This document shows, piece after piece, positions 44,153-56,500 of a stretch of 64,000 nucleotides of DNA. The stretch covers positions 3,906,001-3,970,000 of the forward strand of contig NC_088711.1 in NCBI RefSeq assembly GCF_963576615.1. The letters are read 5' to 3'. Under the pieces are notes generated by a model, which was given only the letters and a program-made list of their open reading frames with translations, was not told where the DNA came from and made no database searches. Origin of the DNA: Watersipora subatra (Eukaryota; Bryozoa; Gymnolaemata; Cheilostomatida; Watersiporidae). The number at the start of each line of letters is the position of its first letter. Position 1 is the first letter of the stretch. Made by a program: the position numbers and the translations under genes.

Positions 44153-44700
44153 TTACTGAACAGCCTGGTTTACATTGTAAGACCGGCTCAAAGGATGACC
44201 GGAGAGACTCTGGTCTACTTGATGCTGAAACCCCTTGTTTAACTCAAACAGTATAGATGAAATTTGAAGGATAAGGTGAACGAGAAATGAACTACAATGT
44301 AAAACAGAAATCAAGTTTATTGATTTTTTGTGTGCGCGTGTGCGTGCGTTACAACAGCACAACAGATTTGTATATTCGTGTTAAAAGCCAATGTCATATT
44401 TTTGTGTTTTAACTGAACAACAATGATGCATGTTTTGTTAGCCTACAACTGAACATCGTTGAGAGTTATTTTTAATTAGTTGAAATAACCTTCGACTTAT
44501 TTGACGCAAATTTTCTTTAATTGTACATTATAATTTGAAGTGCTTTAAATGTGGAAAATGACAGAAATCAGCGTACTAAGAGATGCCGCGTTTTATAATC
44601 CAGTGTGTCTTGTAGCCCAGAAAGTACGGTACGTAGGCAGGTTTTTCCACTCCTGCAATTTTTTTTCTTTGCATTATACTGATTAATAAAATACCACAGA
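44153..44700. other. Interior of the 1-kb TIR element
   Basis: No coding frame of note; AT-rich. Confidence 0.4.
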
Positions 44701-44730
44701 CATGCCAATACAATTTTTTACCAATTTATT

Positions 44731-44876
44731 TCACTTCACACAGATGTTGTTTCCTCTTACACAGAAGTTATTTTCTCTTACACAGAAGTTGTTTCCTCTT
44801 ACACAGATGTTGTTTTCTCTTACACAGAAGTTGTTTCCTCTTACACAGCAGCTGTTTCCTCTTACACAGAAATTGA
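44731..44876. repeat. 21-bp minisatellite
   Basis: About seven units of TTGTTTCCTCTTACACAGAAG. The 21-bp period keeps an open plus-strand frame (PLTQKLF repeats) that is not a gene. Confidence 0.9.
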
Positions 44877-45249
44877 TTTTGCGGCTTGGAATATTTCACA
44901 TACTCAAGTATACTGCTCCCTCAAGTTTTGATGTTGAAATTTAGGACAAAAGGGGAGCATTATACTTGGGATATTACGGTATGCATTTTTTCTGTAAAAT
45001 ATGTCAAAACATTTATCTGTAGTTGCGAGACAACTGCAGACCGCTGCCACAAGTTACAGCCTAATCCGCTTTGATACACTTGGCACAGGTGAAAACTAGA
45101 CGAGAGAAGGTTTAACTCGAAGGCTGCAAACTAGACTGGGGGTTATGGCTCTAAAAGTGCCTGTATTGTTCAGGCAGCTAACAACCTAAAGTGACTGCAA
45201 CAAATTTTGTTGGACAATCAGTGGCTGCGTCTTTTCCGTGTTAGTGTTT

Positions 45250-45365
45250 GTGCTATGTTAGACAAAAAAGCTGCCAACTCACAATCTGTAGATCAGCAGA
45301 TTATAGCAACATCAAAACTTTTATAAGTGTTTATCAGTCCTGAGAATATGGCTCCAAGAAAAGCC
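45250..45365 (-). pseudogene. Decayed or alternative copy of the transporter terminal exon
   Basis: The minus strand reads AFLGAIFSGLINTYKSFDVA, clearly homologous to exon 11 of both transporter genes. It is preceded by an intact acceptor (TTTCAGTTGCAG) in the same phase. An in-frame TGA at 45295-45293 cuts the helix after about 23 residues; weaker homology (LAAFL) continues beyond it. It lies 3.9 kb downstream of copy B exon 11 and could be the remnant of a third gene or a duplicated 3' exon of copy B. Confidence 0.78.
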
Positions 45366-45417
45366 CTGCAACTGAAAGGAAAAAATATCATAGGTCGAGA
45401 TATTTCTCGACAATTAC

Positions 45418-45540
45418 AGATAGTAACTGATAACTGATAGTATCAGATAGTAACTGTAATAGATGGTAACTGATAACAGATAACAGATAACAGATAACTA
45501 TAACAGTAACAGATAGTAACTGATAGTAACTATTATCTCT
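45418..45540. repeat. Imperfect (GATAGTAACT)n repeat
   Basis: Short units of 'gatagtaact' and 'gataacagataacag' over about 120 bp. Confidence 0.8.
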
Positions 45541-47787
45541 TTCAGAGATAACTTTAAACTAGAAGCTTAAAAATGACTCGCTATTTTTAGAGGTAGTACT
45601 TTACTAGCAAACTTGATAAGTGAGAGCAACAGCCTTTCCATTTATTCTCAAATAATGCGGTACTTTTAGAAATAATAAAATCAGTATCACAATACAATAT
45701 TGATGTTGCAAACCAATGCGGTCTAGTTATATTAGTAACAAAATATTATACATTTATATCTTGAACAGGTGGCAAACAAGTTATAATGGTCAAGGTAAAA
45801 TTTTTATCAAAACTGTTTCCTGCAGCAGACAAACAGCTCTCAAATGCTGTGTCTGCTACCATGTAAAATGGCAGTTGATTATTATAGACTCGGAGTGAAA
45901 ATTTATATTTAGGAACAATTTGGCTAGGCAAAAAAACACATAACCATAACACATAGCAAACTAGTCATGCATGAGCTTTTAAGCTGTATGTCTAGTTAAA
46001 ACATCATTTATCAAGTTAGTAATTACACAACTGATGAAAGTGTAAACATTCCTAACTGACATGCTGACACCTTGACGGATTCGCTAGAAACAGTACTGTC
46101 TCACCCAAATAAAAATGCGCTTGTCTACAAGCCAGCTAGTAACACAAGCCAGCTAGTAATGCTTCAGTACTGTAATGTAGAGCGAGGTTATCCTCCATCA
46201 TCCAGGTAACAAAAGTAAGAACAAATGAGATATTCCGGCTAATGGTACATGGTTTAACCTTCCAAGAGCAGACAACCCTGATCATATATATCTTGTCCTG
46301 TGTAGCCCGCAAAGGGTCAATAAATTTGTATTCTGTTGAACACTTCTATTTAGTATTGGCAATAGACAGGTTCCTAGGTTTTGAAGCAAAAGACAATGTT
46401 AGAATTATCTGATCTTACAAGGTGACCCTTTTTCTCATAAAAACCACCGCATGAACTTTTTGAATATCTTTCAGATCAGTTTTCAAAAGGCATTGTTTTC
46501 TTTCTTACAAGCACGTATTGTAAAAGGCCTCCCTGTATCTTATATCTGTAACACTTGATATTTATCACTTGAATAACCTTGAAAATCCATTCACCGAAGT
46601 ATTTGAACCGATTGAATACTAGAGCAATTACATCATGACTTGTCATAAATCAGCTGGCATATATTAATAGTAATCGGTTAGACAGTTGACAGTGGTATGG
46701 CATCATGTAGCAAGTGGTTGCCACACAAGTTCTTCCAACTGCATGCATGAAATAGTGGCTGCTTGAAAAGCCATAAGCATACTTACGCAGCTTGTGATGA
46801 AGAATCATATGAATCATATTATAGGTCGTAATTACTCGTATAGGTCGTAATTAGATAAAAATGGACAACAAATATGAGTCAAACTTATTCTTAAGCAAAT
46901 TGCTAAAGTATTCCCTTTGTAGCGCTGTAAATGTACATGTAGAAAACAACTACTCTGGGACAATACTAGTAGCCTAAATAAAACATAACAAGCACCTGCC
47001 ATTGCGTAGACTCAATGCATAGCTCATAGAATTAGTCATAATCATTTTGACAGCTACAGAAGATGATAAGGTGAGCTAGCTCAGCGTTGTAATCTGAATT
47101 CCTTATTGTATGCAAAATATTTCAGTCTGCAGCTAATCAATCATGTCCTGATGCAGTTTCTCTTGAAGTTATTTAGCCTAGGGGGTTATGCCGTAAGCTC
47201 AAATACACGGTTGGATGGATTTTCAAGGTTATGCGATTGATAACTAGCAAGCATTACGTATATAAGATGCAGTGAGATCTCTTGCAATACATAGTTGTAG
47301 AGAAGAAAACAATGACATTTGAAAACTTATTTGAAAGATATTCAAAAGGTTCACTTGGTGTTTTTTATAAAAAAAAAGAGGTCACTATGTAAGAGCAGAT
47401 AACTCTAAAATTTCGCTTGTCACCTGAAGACTAGAGAAGCTGCCCATTGTATAAAAATATTGACAAAGATAGCTATTGTGAGGGACTGAAAGAACCAACT
47501 ACATGTTAAAGATCACTGCCAACAGTCAAATGGAAGCGAACTCATAAAAAGGATTTGTGTGAAGACACCAGCATTGATTAAAAACTAGAAACTCTGCCAG
47601 AAATATATTTGCCAATAGCACAAGTAGTTATAAGAAAAATAGCTACTAGACAACCTCTAGCCTGCCTAAAGCAAGAAAAGAGATGCTGTGGCGAGCCGAG
47701 TAAAAAGAAGCAGAGTGAAAAGCTAATGAGAAAAGAGCAAAATAAAAATCACTGAGTTCTTCTGTGAGTACATACTGCGAGTATTAC
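45541..47787. other. Intergenic sequence, nothing recognised
   Basis: About 2.2 kb of non-coding sequence with only short chance open frames; a 'cctagtaacacaagccagct' type two-copy repeat lies at about 46130-46160. Confidence 0.4.
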
Positions 47788-48110
47788 CTGTCGTTCATTG
47801 CCAAGAGCATCACCGGTCATGCACTGCTAAGGAGCATCCCTGTCATTCATTGCTAAGGAGCATCACCTGTCATTCATTGCTAAGGAGCATCACCTGTCAT
47901 GCATTGCCAAGGAGCATCACCAGTCATGCATTGCTAAGGAGCATCACCTGCCATGCACTGCTAAGGAGCATCCCTGTCATTCATTGCTATGGAGCATCAC
48001 CTGTCATGCACTGCTAAGGAGCATCCCTGTCATTCATTGCTATGGAGCATCACCTGTCATGCATTGCTAAGGAGCATCACCTGTCCTGCATTGCTAAAGA
48101 GCAAGACCTG
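47788..48110. repeat. 27-bp minisatellite
   Basis: About 12 units with 'ttgctaaggagcatcacctg' followed by 'tcatgca', mixed with 25-bp variants lacking two bases in the 'catcacctgtc' part. Confidence 0.88.
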
Positions 48111-49241
48111 CATCACTTGCCACACTTTGTGAAGCATTGCTATGTATAATCAAGGAATAAAAAAGTTATGTTATCTTGAAGATCAGCAACAATGCTTGAG
48201 CAAAATTTACACTGAGAAATTCTTTTCCAATGTGATTAATTAAATAACAATCACTCATAGATGTACTATTTAAACTAAATGCAGACCTGCCAAACATCGT
48301 TAAAGCATATGACCTGGATCATCGCTGTACTTCATATAGCATTGTTATGTACTTTCAAAGACTAAAAGAATAAATGAGATTATCTTTGTGATTGGTAGCA
48401 TTCCTCCAATTAAAAGATTTACAATGATAATATTACAATTGTATTTAGATGTATCATTTAAATTTCACCTTGAATTTATGCATAAACTTTGGTGGATGTA
48501 GGCATGCTGTGCTTTACATACTTTACTCATAGTGTAGCTGAGTTTCTGAAAAAAATATTTTGGCAATACCTAAGAGTTGTCTCTTCGATATCTCTCAGCA
48601 TAGGCAAAACTTATGACAATGAGTATGCTAGCATCTGTGACTTACTCATAAATCTTTTGCGCAGGCTAAAAAAAACTGCCTAGTTAAAATGATGAGATCT
48701 AATATACATATATATTTATTTTGTCACGTACTCATGACAAAATAAACATACACAGTTAAGAATACATTTACAAGTATAGTACAATTGGGCATACTCATCA
48801 CCTAACAAAATAAATCCTGCCTAACAAAATTTAACCTTAGACTGTTTTTATAAATTATTTCAATGCTGATAAGTATGTAAAGTACTCGTCAAGTGATCGC
48901 TGGTAATCTCTGTACCAATGCTGTGTGCAGACTTGCTTTCCATAGGTTTTTGACATTACGGTGTTCAACTTAAACATGTGCAAACTTGAAACTTTTTTCA
49001 AATAGCTGACCTTTATTTTAGAGAAGTTGGCGATAATCAAATCAAAAGGCATGCATTGTTTTTGATTTGAGAAACTGAATGGCATGTTTCGACTCGTGTT
49101 AGAGATTAAAGAATCTGTGTTGTAAACCAGGCAGAGAAAGTAGCAAGTTTTTATCAATTGAACTTCTTGAGAGGAAATTTGGAAGGACTACTGCTCCTAG
49201 AGGGGTCTCTCATTACCAATAATAAAGTATTATAAATCTTG
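48111..49241. other. 3' flank of transporter B
   Basis: No gene recognised. A perfect inverted repeat (TTTATTTTGTCA arms, 8-nt loop) lies at 48715-48746; it would form a hairpin in RNA from either strand. Confidence 0.45.
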
Positions 49242-49428
49242 CTATGCAATCAGTGGTTGTCTCTCATCGTTAGTGATGTTTCCTTTACAACAAGGCAAAA
49301 AGGAGTGCAGTCGTACCACAACCATGAGAGCAGCAGCTATTCCACAGATTACAGCATAAAAAGTAATCGTAGCCTCAAAGCTCGCATAGGCATTGATTAG
49401 ACCAGCGAGGGTGGCTCCAAGGAAGGCC
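49242..49428 (-). CDS. SLC18B1: Transporter B exon 11 (terminal)
   Basis: Acceptor TTATTATAG; reads AFLGATLAGLINAYASFEAT then a Cys-containing tail (PCCKGN) and QPLIA before the stop. Confidence 0.87.
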
Positions 49429-52400
49429 CTATAATAAAAGTGACAAATTGTTATGCACAAAATTGCAAGCTAGGCGTTCAGATGATAGCTTGTAACGTAA
49501 TCTAATTTCATAAATGTTTTAGTGGATGACAACAAAGTTTTCAGGATTTTGTCCTTTCTAGCCTCAAAGAAGTGACCAGTTTTGTTCTAGCTGAAAATTA
49601 AGCCAAATTAAAATGCAAAAACCGAGATGATTCTCTCAGCCCGGAGAAGCTAGTTTAGGAAAGATTTTAATCTGTTATTTCAAGTTAATAAGTTTTACAT
49701 CGATACATCTGGCTATTGAAAGTTGGAAATACTCAATAATTCTTACCCAAATGAATAAGCACTTGTCCAGAAGCCTGCCATAGCTGCCTTCATGTTTTTT
49801 TGAAAATCAGGACTATCATTTGTACCACTGTAATGATTAAAAATGTGGCTAGAGTCTAGCAGCAGCAGCTAAAGACATGATTGCTGGAAAACTCATTTGG
49901 TCATCACAATTTAGTATATTTAGAGTAAAAAAAGGACACAAAGCTGACCTCACTACTGTATAGTTCTCATGCTATCACAATGCAAGTGAGGAATGAGTAA
50001 AGTTACTAAAAATAGCCTGTAATCCATGAGTTAACATAAGTAAGCATGGGCTGTCTAATTACAGATGACCATGCATTATCTCTTACTTTGGAGGGGTGTT
50101 AGGAGAACCTATAACGTCGAGTGAGGCAACGTAACACATTGCGACAGCAGTTCCAAACACACCTAAACACAGTAGCATCAACCAGAGAGGTCTGCAACAG
50201 CAATACAATAGCAGCGATAACAGCGATAACATTGGTAACAACAACAACAACAATAACAAGTGTGACTCAGCAAGAGAGTAAAGTGTAGGTATAGTGTAGG
50301 TATAGTGTAGGAATAGCGTAGGTATAGTGTAGGTATAGTGTAGGTATAGTGTAGGTATAGTGTAGGTATAGTGTAGGTATAGTGTAGGTATAGTGTAGGT
50401 ATAGTGTAGGTATAGTGTAGGTATAGTGTAGGTATAGAGTAGGTATAGTGTAGGTATAGTGTAGGTATCGTGTAGGTATAGTGTAGGTATAGAGTAGGTA
50501 TAGCGTAGGTATAGTGTAGGTATAGTGTAGGTATAGAGTAGGTATAGTGTAGGTATAGTGTAGGTATAGTGTAGGTATAGTGCAGGTATAGTGTAGGTAT
50601 AGAGTAGGTATAGCGTAGGTATAGCGTAGGTATAGTGTAGGTATAGTGTAGGTATAGAGTAGGTATAGCGTAGGTATAGCGTAGGTATAGTGTAGGTATA
50701 GAGTAGGTATAGTGTAGGTATAGTGTAGGTATAGTGTAGGTATAGTGTAGGTATAGTGTAGGTATAGTGTAGGTATAGTGTAGGTATAGTGTAGGTATAG
50801 AGTAGGTATAGTGTAGGTATAGTGTAGGTATAGTGTAGGTATAGTGTAGGTATAGAGTAGGTATAGTGTAGGTATAGTGTAGGTATAGTGTAGGTATAGT
50901 GTAGGTATAGTGTAGGTATAGTGTAGGTATAGTGTAGGTATAGTGTAGGTATAGAGTAGGTATAGTGTAGGTATAGTGTAGGTATAGTGTAGGTATAGTG
51001 TGAGTATAGGATTCTAATAGCCACACAGACAGAGGCTGTCCCTAGCCTTTGTTTGTGCGGGTGTTAGAAACTCTAACTTTGTGGGGTCACCATCCAGCCG
51101 ATTCACAGAGCCTAACTCGGGGGTAGCTACTCTACATTTTCTGTGTGCCTTTTGTGCAGTTGCTGAGTAATCGGCATGGGTGAAGAGGTTCTACATTGGT
51201 CTCCTTTCTATCTTGTACATACAATGGTGCGCAATTCTTACTTATCATAACTTGTGTACAGACTTCACTTTACTGTTTTTTTGGAGAAGTCTGCAACTAA
51301 GAACCTTCCTATCCGAGATTGCTCTTTGGCAGACAGTCCCCTTACTGCCTTAGACTTAGCCTTGTCTAGACCTGTCCCATTTCTTGACAGCTTACTTCTA
51401 TTGAGGTTTTAAAGATTCGTCTTGTATTCTTGATGAATATGTCCTATTTGTCCACACCCCAAAATATTGAGTAGTTTAATTGCGTCCATGCTCAGCTCTG
51501 CTCAAATTGTCTTCAAGCAAGGGATGCGCTCTCTGGGTGGGGCTGCTGTTCTCTAGGAACTCAGTCTTGGAGTAATTACTAGTCTATGTCTTTTTAGACT
51601 ATCCACATCATTTAAAAGCTTCTGAACTAACCAGGTAACTCATGTGATTGGACCAGTCCAATGATTTGCTCTTCTTGGACTGCAAGATCCTCATTTCTAT
51701 GGTCTGTACCTGGGATTTCAGAGCTTCACGTGTAGAATATTGTTGTCTGAAAGTACGGCTACTGCTAAGGCTAGCAGGTTCACCACCAACTGCTAAGGCT
51801 AGCGGGTTCACCGCCAACAAAGTCTCTGTAAATGGGTGTGTTTTTCAATGCATCCTAGAAATTCTCTAAACGCACCCTTTTTGGTGGTGCAGGGAAGGAC
51901 TGATCTGAGCTATGTTTGCTAGGTGTCTTACTTCCAATGTGTGTTTTACAGTGTACTCTTACTGCCTTTGTGCAGATTTGTTTGCCAGCTCCAGGCTTCT
52001 TTTCCTATCAGCTCAAAATGGGTTTGAAAGCTCGGAACACATCATTCAAGTCTTCTGCCTTCCCACAATTGTGGGCATCATCGTTCAGACCCTTCCTTAA
52101 ACGTTGACTTGCAACAAAATTCACATTACAGTTATTTGGTATCAAAAGATTCACCATGTTTTACTCTGTTGTGTTGTAGGTGCAAAATATTTAAAAATGT
52201 GATTACAAGCTCTTAAAAGCTAAAGAAAACAGTTTATCGCAGCCATCACGAAAATCCAAGATAGATTACAAAAATACAAAAATAGATTGGAACCCCTTTC
52301 TAAAACGGCTTAAATGGGACGTAGATGAACAAGATGGCTTCTTTTTACACTTTCATGCAACCTTATTCGTCGAAATATTTTCACAAATATACTTTACGCA

Positions 52401-53461
52401 GTCAATAAAACCATGTCTATTGTATTTACGCGTCTATTTCATCATCATTGTAATGCTGTCACTATGAGCACTGATATCTCAAAACCTATCGTAAAAATTC
52501 GTTTAATTTTTAACTTTAGCTCGAAGTAATGCATATCATCCTCTGATAAACATGACGAACCTGTTGGTCACCTGTAATAGTCAAAAAATTCTGCAGAAAT
52601 TATTCATACCATTTGGCAGGAAGTATGGGTCACATGGTCAGATTACGACTAGATGATTAGACCAAGCTGAAATGAAACTGTAAAGTAGCGAGCATTTATA
52701 TTTGATATGGGCTTTTCTGTAGAACCCGAACTGTTTGTCATAAACTCGTGCTACGAGACGTTTTATATTGACCCTTTTATTGGCCTTTAATTTCACGCGA
52801 TAACATCACGTGTCCAAACAATAACCACAATGTTTGAGTACGTCGTCAAAATAAAAAGATTCCAGACTATGGCGTTTTTGTGATGGCTGCGATTAATTGT
52901 TCGTTTTTTGAGCTTTTAAGAGCTTGTAATCCCATTTCCACATATTTTGCACCCACAACACAGCAGAGTAAGACATGGTGAACCTTTTGATATCAAATAA
53001 ATGTAATGTGAATTTTGTTGCAAGTCAACCTTTAAACACAACAAGGCTGCTGCCAGGAGCCCATTCATTGGCTTCTACTACATCTAGAAATTGTCTGGTG
53101 AAACATGCTACGTGACCTTTCCAGTTGTACTTGAGAGGTCATTCGAGTTCTCTGTCTGGGCTCTAGGACTCCGGTATTTCTGTTAGCCTGTCCATTCCAT
53201 TCCATCCTTCAGACTAACTTGTTCAGCTACTCAGTCACTTCTAGCAGCCATCTTGAAAGCTCAAGGACTGGCCCAACTTACCCCACCACTACCAACATTG
53301 TACGGTTTCTTCTAAGAACTTGCATTGCTTTTTTGGAGTGCACCTCTTTTTCAGAGGCTGCTTAAATATTCCACCAATATTTATCATACAACTGGCACTC
53401 CAGAGGTTCTTACTGACGAGAACCACCAATTAGAACACAACTAAATAGGTCATTTTGTGAC

Positions 53462-53554
<93 letters not shown>

Positions 53555-56500
53555 CTACAACAGTAGGAATAAACCACTGTTATAGGAAAGCGGTATAACA
53601 AGGCAAAGACCTTGACACTTTCTTCTAGCCGTTGCAAGCAAGCATATTTATCCTGCAAAACCATTTGCTTGCCGATACAACCATGTGTACTTATTTAGCA
53701 AAAATTTTTGCTAATTGTTACGGTTATGTATATTTACCCTGCCATACCCTACCATTGTACTCACCTTGTAAAACCGAATGCAATGAGGAGAGGAGAGGGT
53801 GCCATGAAGAAGAAGTTTACACAATTGATTGTAAATCCATAGACCATTATGTGCTTTGCAGTCAGCCAACCCTAAATACAGCAAATATGACGTGTTATTG
53901 GATCTCATTTAAATCAGCCCAAAACATATAAAGCCTTGTCTTATAGATTTAGGTAAACTTTATGGCTTGTTTTAACTGACATATACAGAGTTTCTTTCCT
54001 TTTAAAGTTTAAGCTTGAGGTAAAAGTTGATAATGAAATATGTCAGTTTATTGGACAATCTTAAAATTTAGAGACTGTTGACAAACTATGAGGAGATACT
54101 TAGAACAGGCAAGGAAACGAAAGCCACACACTTACTACAGAATCCTGAACTTTGCCCGTGATAGGAGAAAAGATGGCAAAGGCTAGTGAAATAATGAGAA
54201 AGGTAAGTGCGCAGATTTCCTCAGATAATCCATACTGCAAAATATACAACAGCTCAAGATAAATATTACTTTGTTGTTGTTTAGATATCCATCTCATTAT
54301 ATCCTTAATGTTATACTTCGGTATACACTTACTTAAAACTAGAGTAGTAATACATTCTACATTTAGAGTACACTAGAGTGGTAATACATTCTACATTTAG
54401 AGTACACTAGAGTAGTAATACATTCTATATTTACGGTACACTAGAGTAGTAATACATTCTACATTTAGAGTATACTATAGTAGTAATACATTCTACATTT
54501 AGAGTATACTAGGGTAGTAATACATTTTACATTTAGAGAACACTTGAGTAGTAATACATTCTACATTCAGAGTACACTAAAGTGGTAATACATTCTACAT
54601 TTAGAGAACACTAGAGTAGTAATACATTCTACATTTAGAGTACACTAGAGTAGTAATACATTCTACATTTAGAGTACACTAGAGTGGTGATACATTCTAC
54701 ATTTAGAGTACACTAGAGTAGTAATACATTTTACATTTACGGTACACTAGAGTAGTAATACATTCTACATTTAGAGTACACTAGAGTAGTAATACATTCT
54801 ACATTCAGAGTACACTAGAGTAGTAATACATTCTACATTTAGAGTACACTAGAGTAGTAATACATTTTACATTTACGGTACACTAGAGTAGTAATACATT
54901 CTACATTTAGAGTACACTAGAGTGGTAATACATTCTACATTTAGAGAACACTAGAGTAGTAATACATTCTACATTTAGAGTACACTAGAGTAGTAATACA
55001 TTCTACATTTAGAGTACACTAGAGTGGTAATACATTCTACATTTAGAGTACACTAGAGTAGTAATACATTTTACATTTACGGTACACTAGAGTAGTAATA
55101 CATTCTACATTTAGAGTACACTAGAGTAGTAATACATTCTACATTCAGAGTATACTAGAGTGGTAATACATTCTACATTTAGAGTACACCAGAGTAGTAA
55201 TACATTCTACATTTAGAGTACACTAGAGTAGTAATACATTCTACATTTAGAGTGCACTAGAGTGGTAATACATTCTACATTTAGAGTACAGTAGAGTAGT
55301 AATACATTCTATATTTACGGTACACTAGAGTAGTAATACATTCTACATTTATGGTACACTAGAGTAGTAATACATTCTACATTTAGAGTACACTAGAGTA
55401 GTAATACATTCTACATTCAGAGTACACTAGAGTGGTAATACATTCTACATTTAGAGTACACTAGAGTAGTAATACATTTTACATTTATGGTACACTAGAG
55501 TAGTAATACATTCTACATTTAGAGCACACTAGAGTAGTAATACATTCTACATTCAGAGTACACTAGAGTGGTAATACATTCTACATTTAGAGTACACTAG
55601 AGTAGTAATACATTTTACATTTACGGTACACTAGAGTAGTAATACATTCTACATTTAGAGTACACTAGAGTAGTAATACATTCTACATTCAGAGTACACT
55701 AGAGTAGTAATACATTCTACATTTAGAGAACACTAGAGTAGTAATACATTCTACATTTAGAGTACACTAGAGTAATAATACATTTTACATTTAGAGTACA
55801 CTAGAGTAGTAATACATTCTACATTCAGAGTACACTAATATAATAGCCGAATAATCCTGACTATAATAAGAGTGGCATTTCGTGATGTCAGAAACTTCTC
55901 GTGTGATTACAGGGCTATAAGAGCAGACTGCTGCAGCTCTACACATTGTCAATGTCCTATTTAGTGTAAAAAAGCGGACCTACACCAAACGGTGTCGGGT
56001 TCAGATGGCAATCTTAAAACTTTCACTTCCATGTAAATGTCCGCACTGAACCTGATTAGAAAAACAAGAATGTGTCTTCACATGCACTAAGGACAACACC
56101 AAGGACATTTGCCCTCAATAAACACATTTATGGATTGTTGTTTTGAAAGCAGGCTAGCAATTTGCGTTGAAAATTAAAGAAATCCCAAGCAACTCTATGC
56201 TTGCAGTTAATTCTAACTATTATTATCATATCCTCCAAAAGCCATAAATAACTTCTTTATTTGTTGTTATCACTTAGAGAAAAAGGCAGCCGCCTGTATA
56301 GTGAATGAGGTGTACAGCACTAAACTTTGAGACTGCTGCAAAATTAACGAAGCTAGCGGCCATGACCTACTGTATTAACTCAATATTTAAAAATATAAAT
56401 ATATTACAAAAATATACAGCACTATAGTGTGGATGAAAATAGTTTATTTTTACAAGGACAAAAACCTATTAATTAATATGCTATAAAAATAAATATATTA

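Larger units (their letters stand above)
43971..44975. mobile_element. Non-autonomous TIR element, about 1 kb
   Basis: The left end TACCCAAGTATAACACTCCC pairs with the inverted right end (AGCATTATACTTGGGATA at about 44957-44974). The same 'caagtatac.gctccc' word recurs internally at about 44905. The interior is non-coding and contains a 21-bp minisatellite. Confidence 0.6.

Noticed and set aside
50083-51026. Two long minus-strand open frames (282-313 codons) rich in Tyr, Leu, Thr and Pro
   Set aside because: They are generated by the 11-bp minisatellite, which stays open in all minus-strand frames; part of one also overlaps the real exon 9.
51608-52107. Small overlapping frames of 62-73 codons on both strands
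   Set aside because: No domain, no consistent frame; they sit in degraded repeat sequence.
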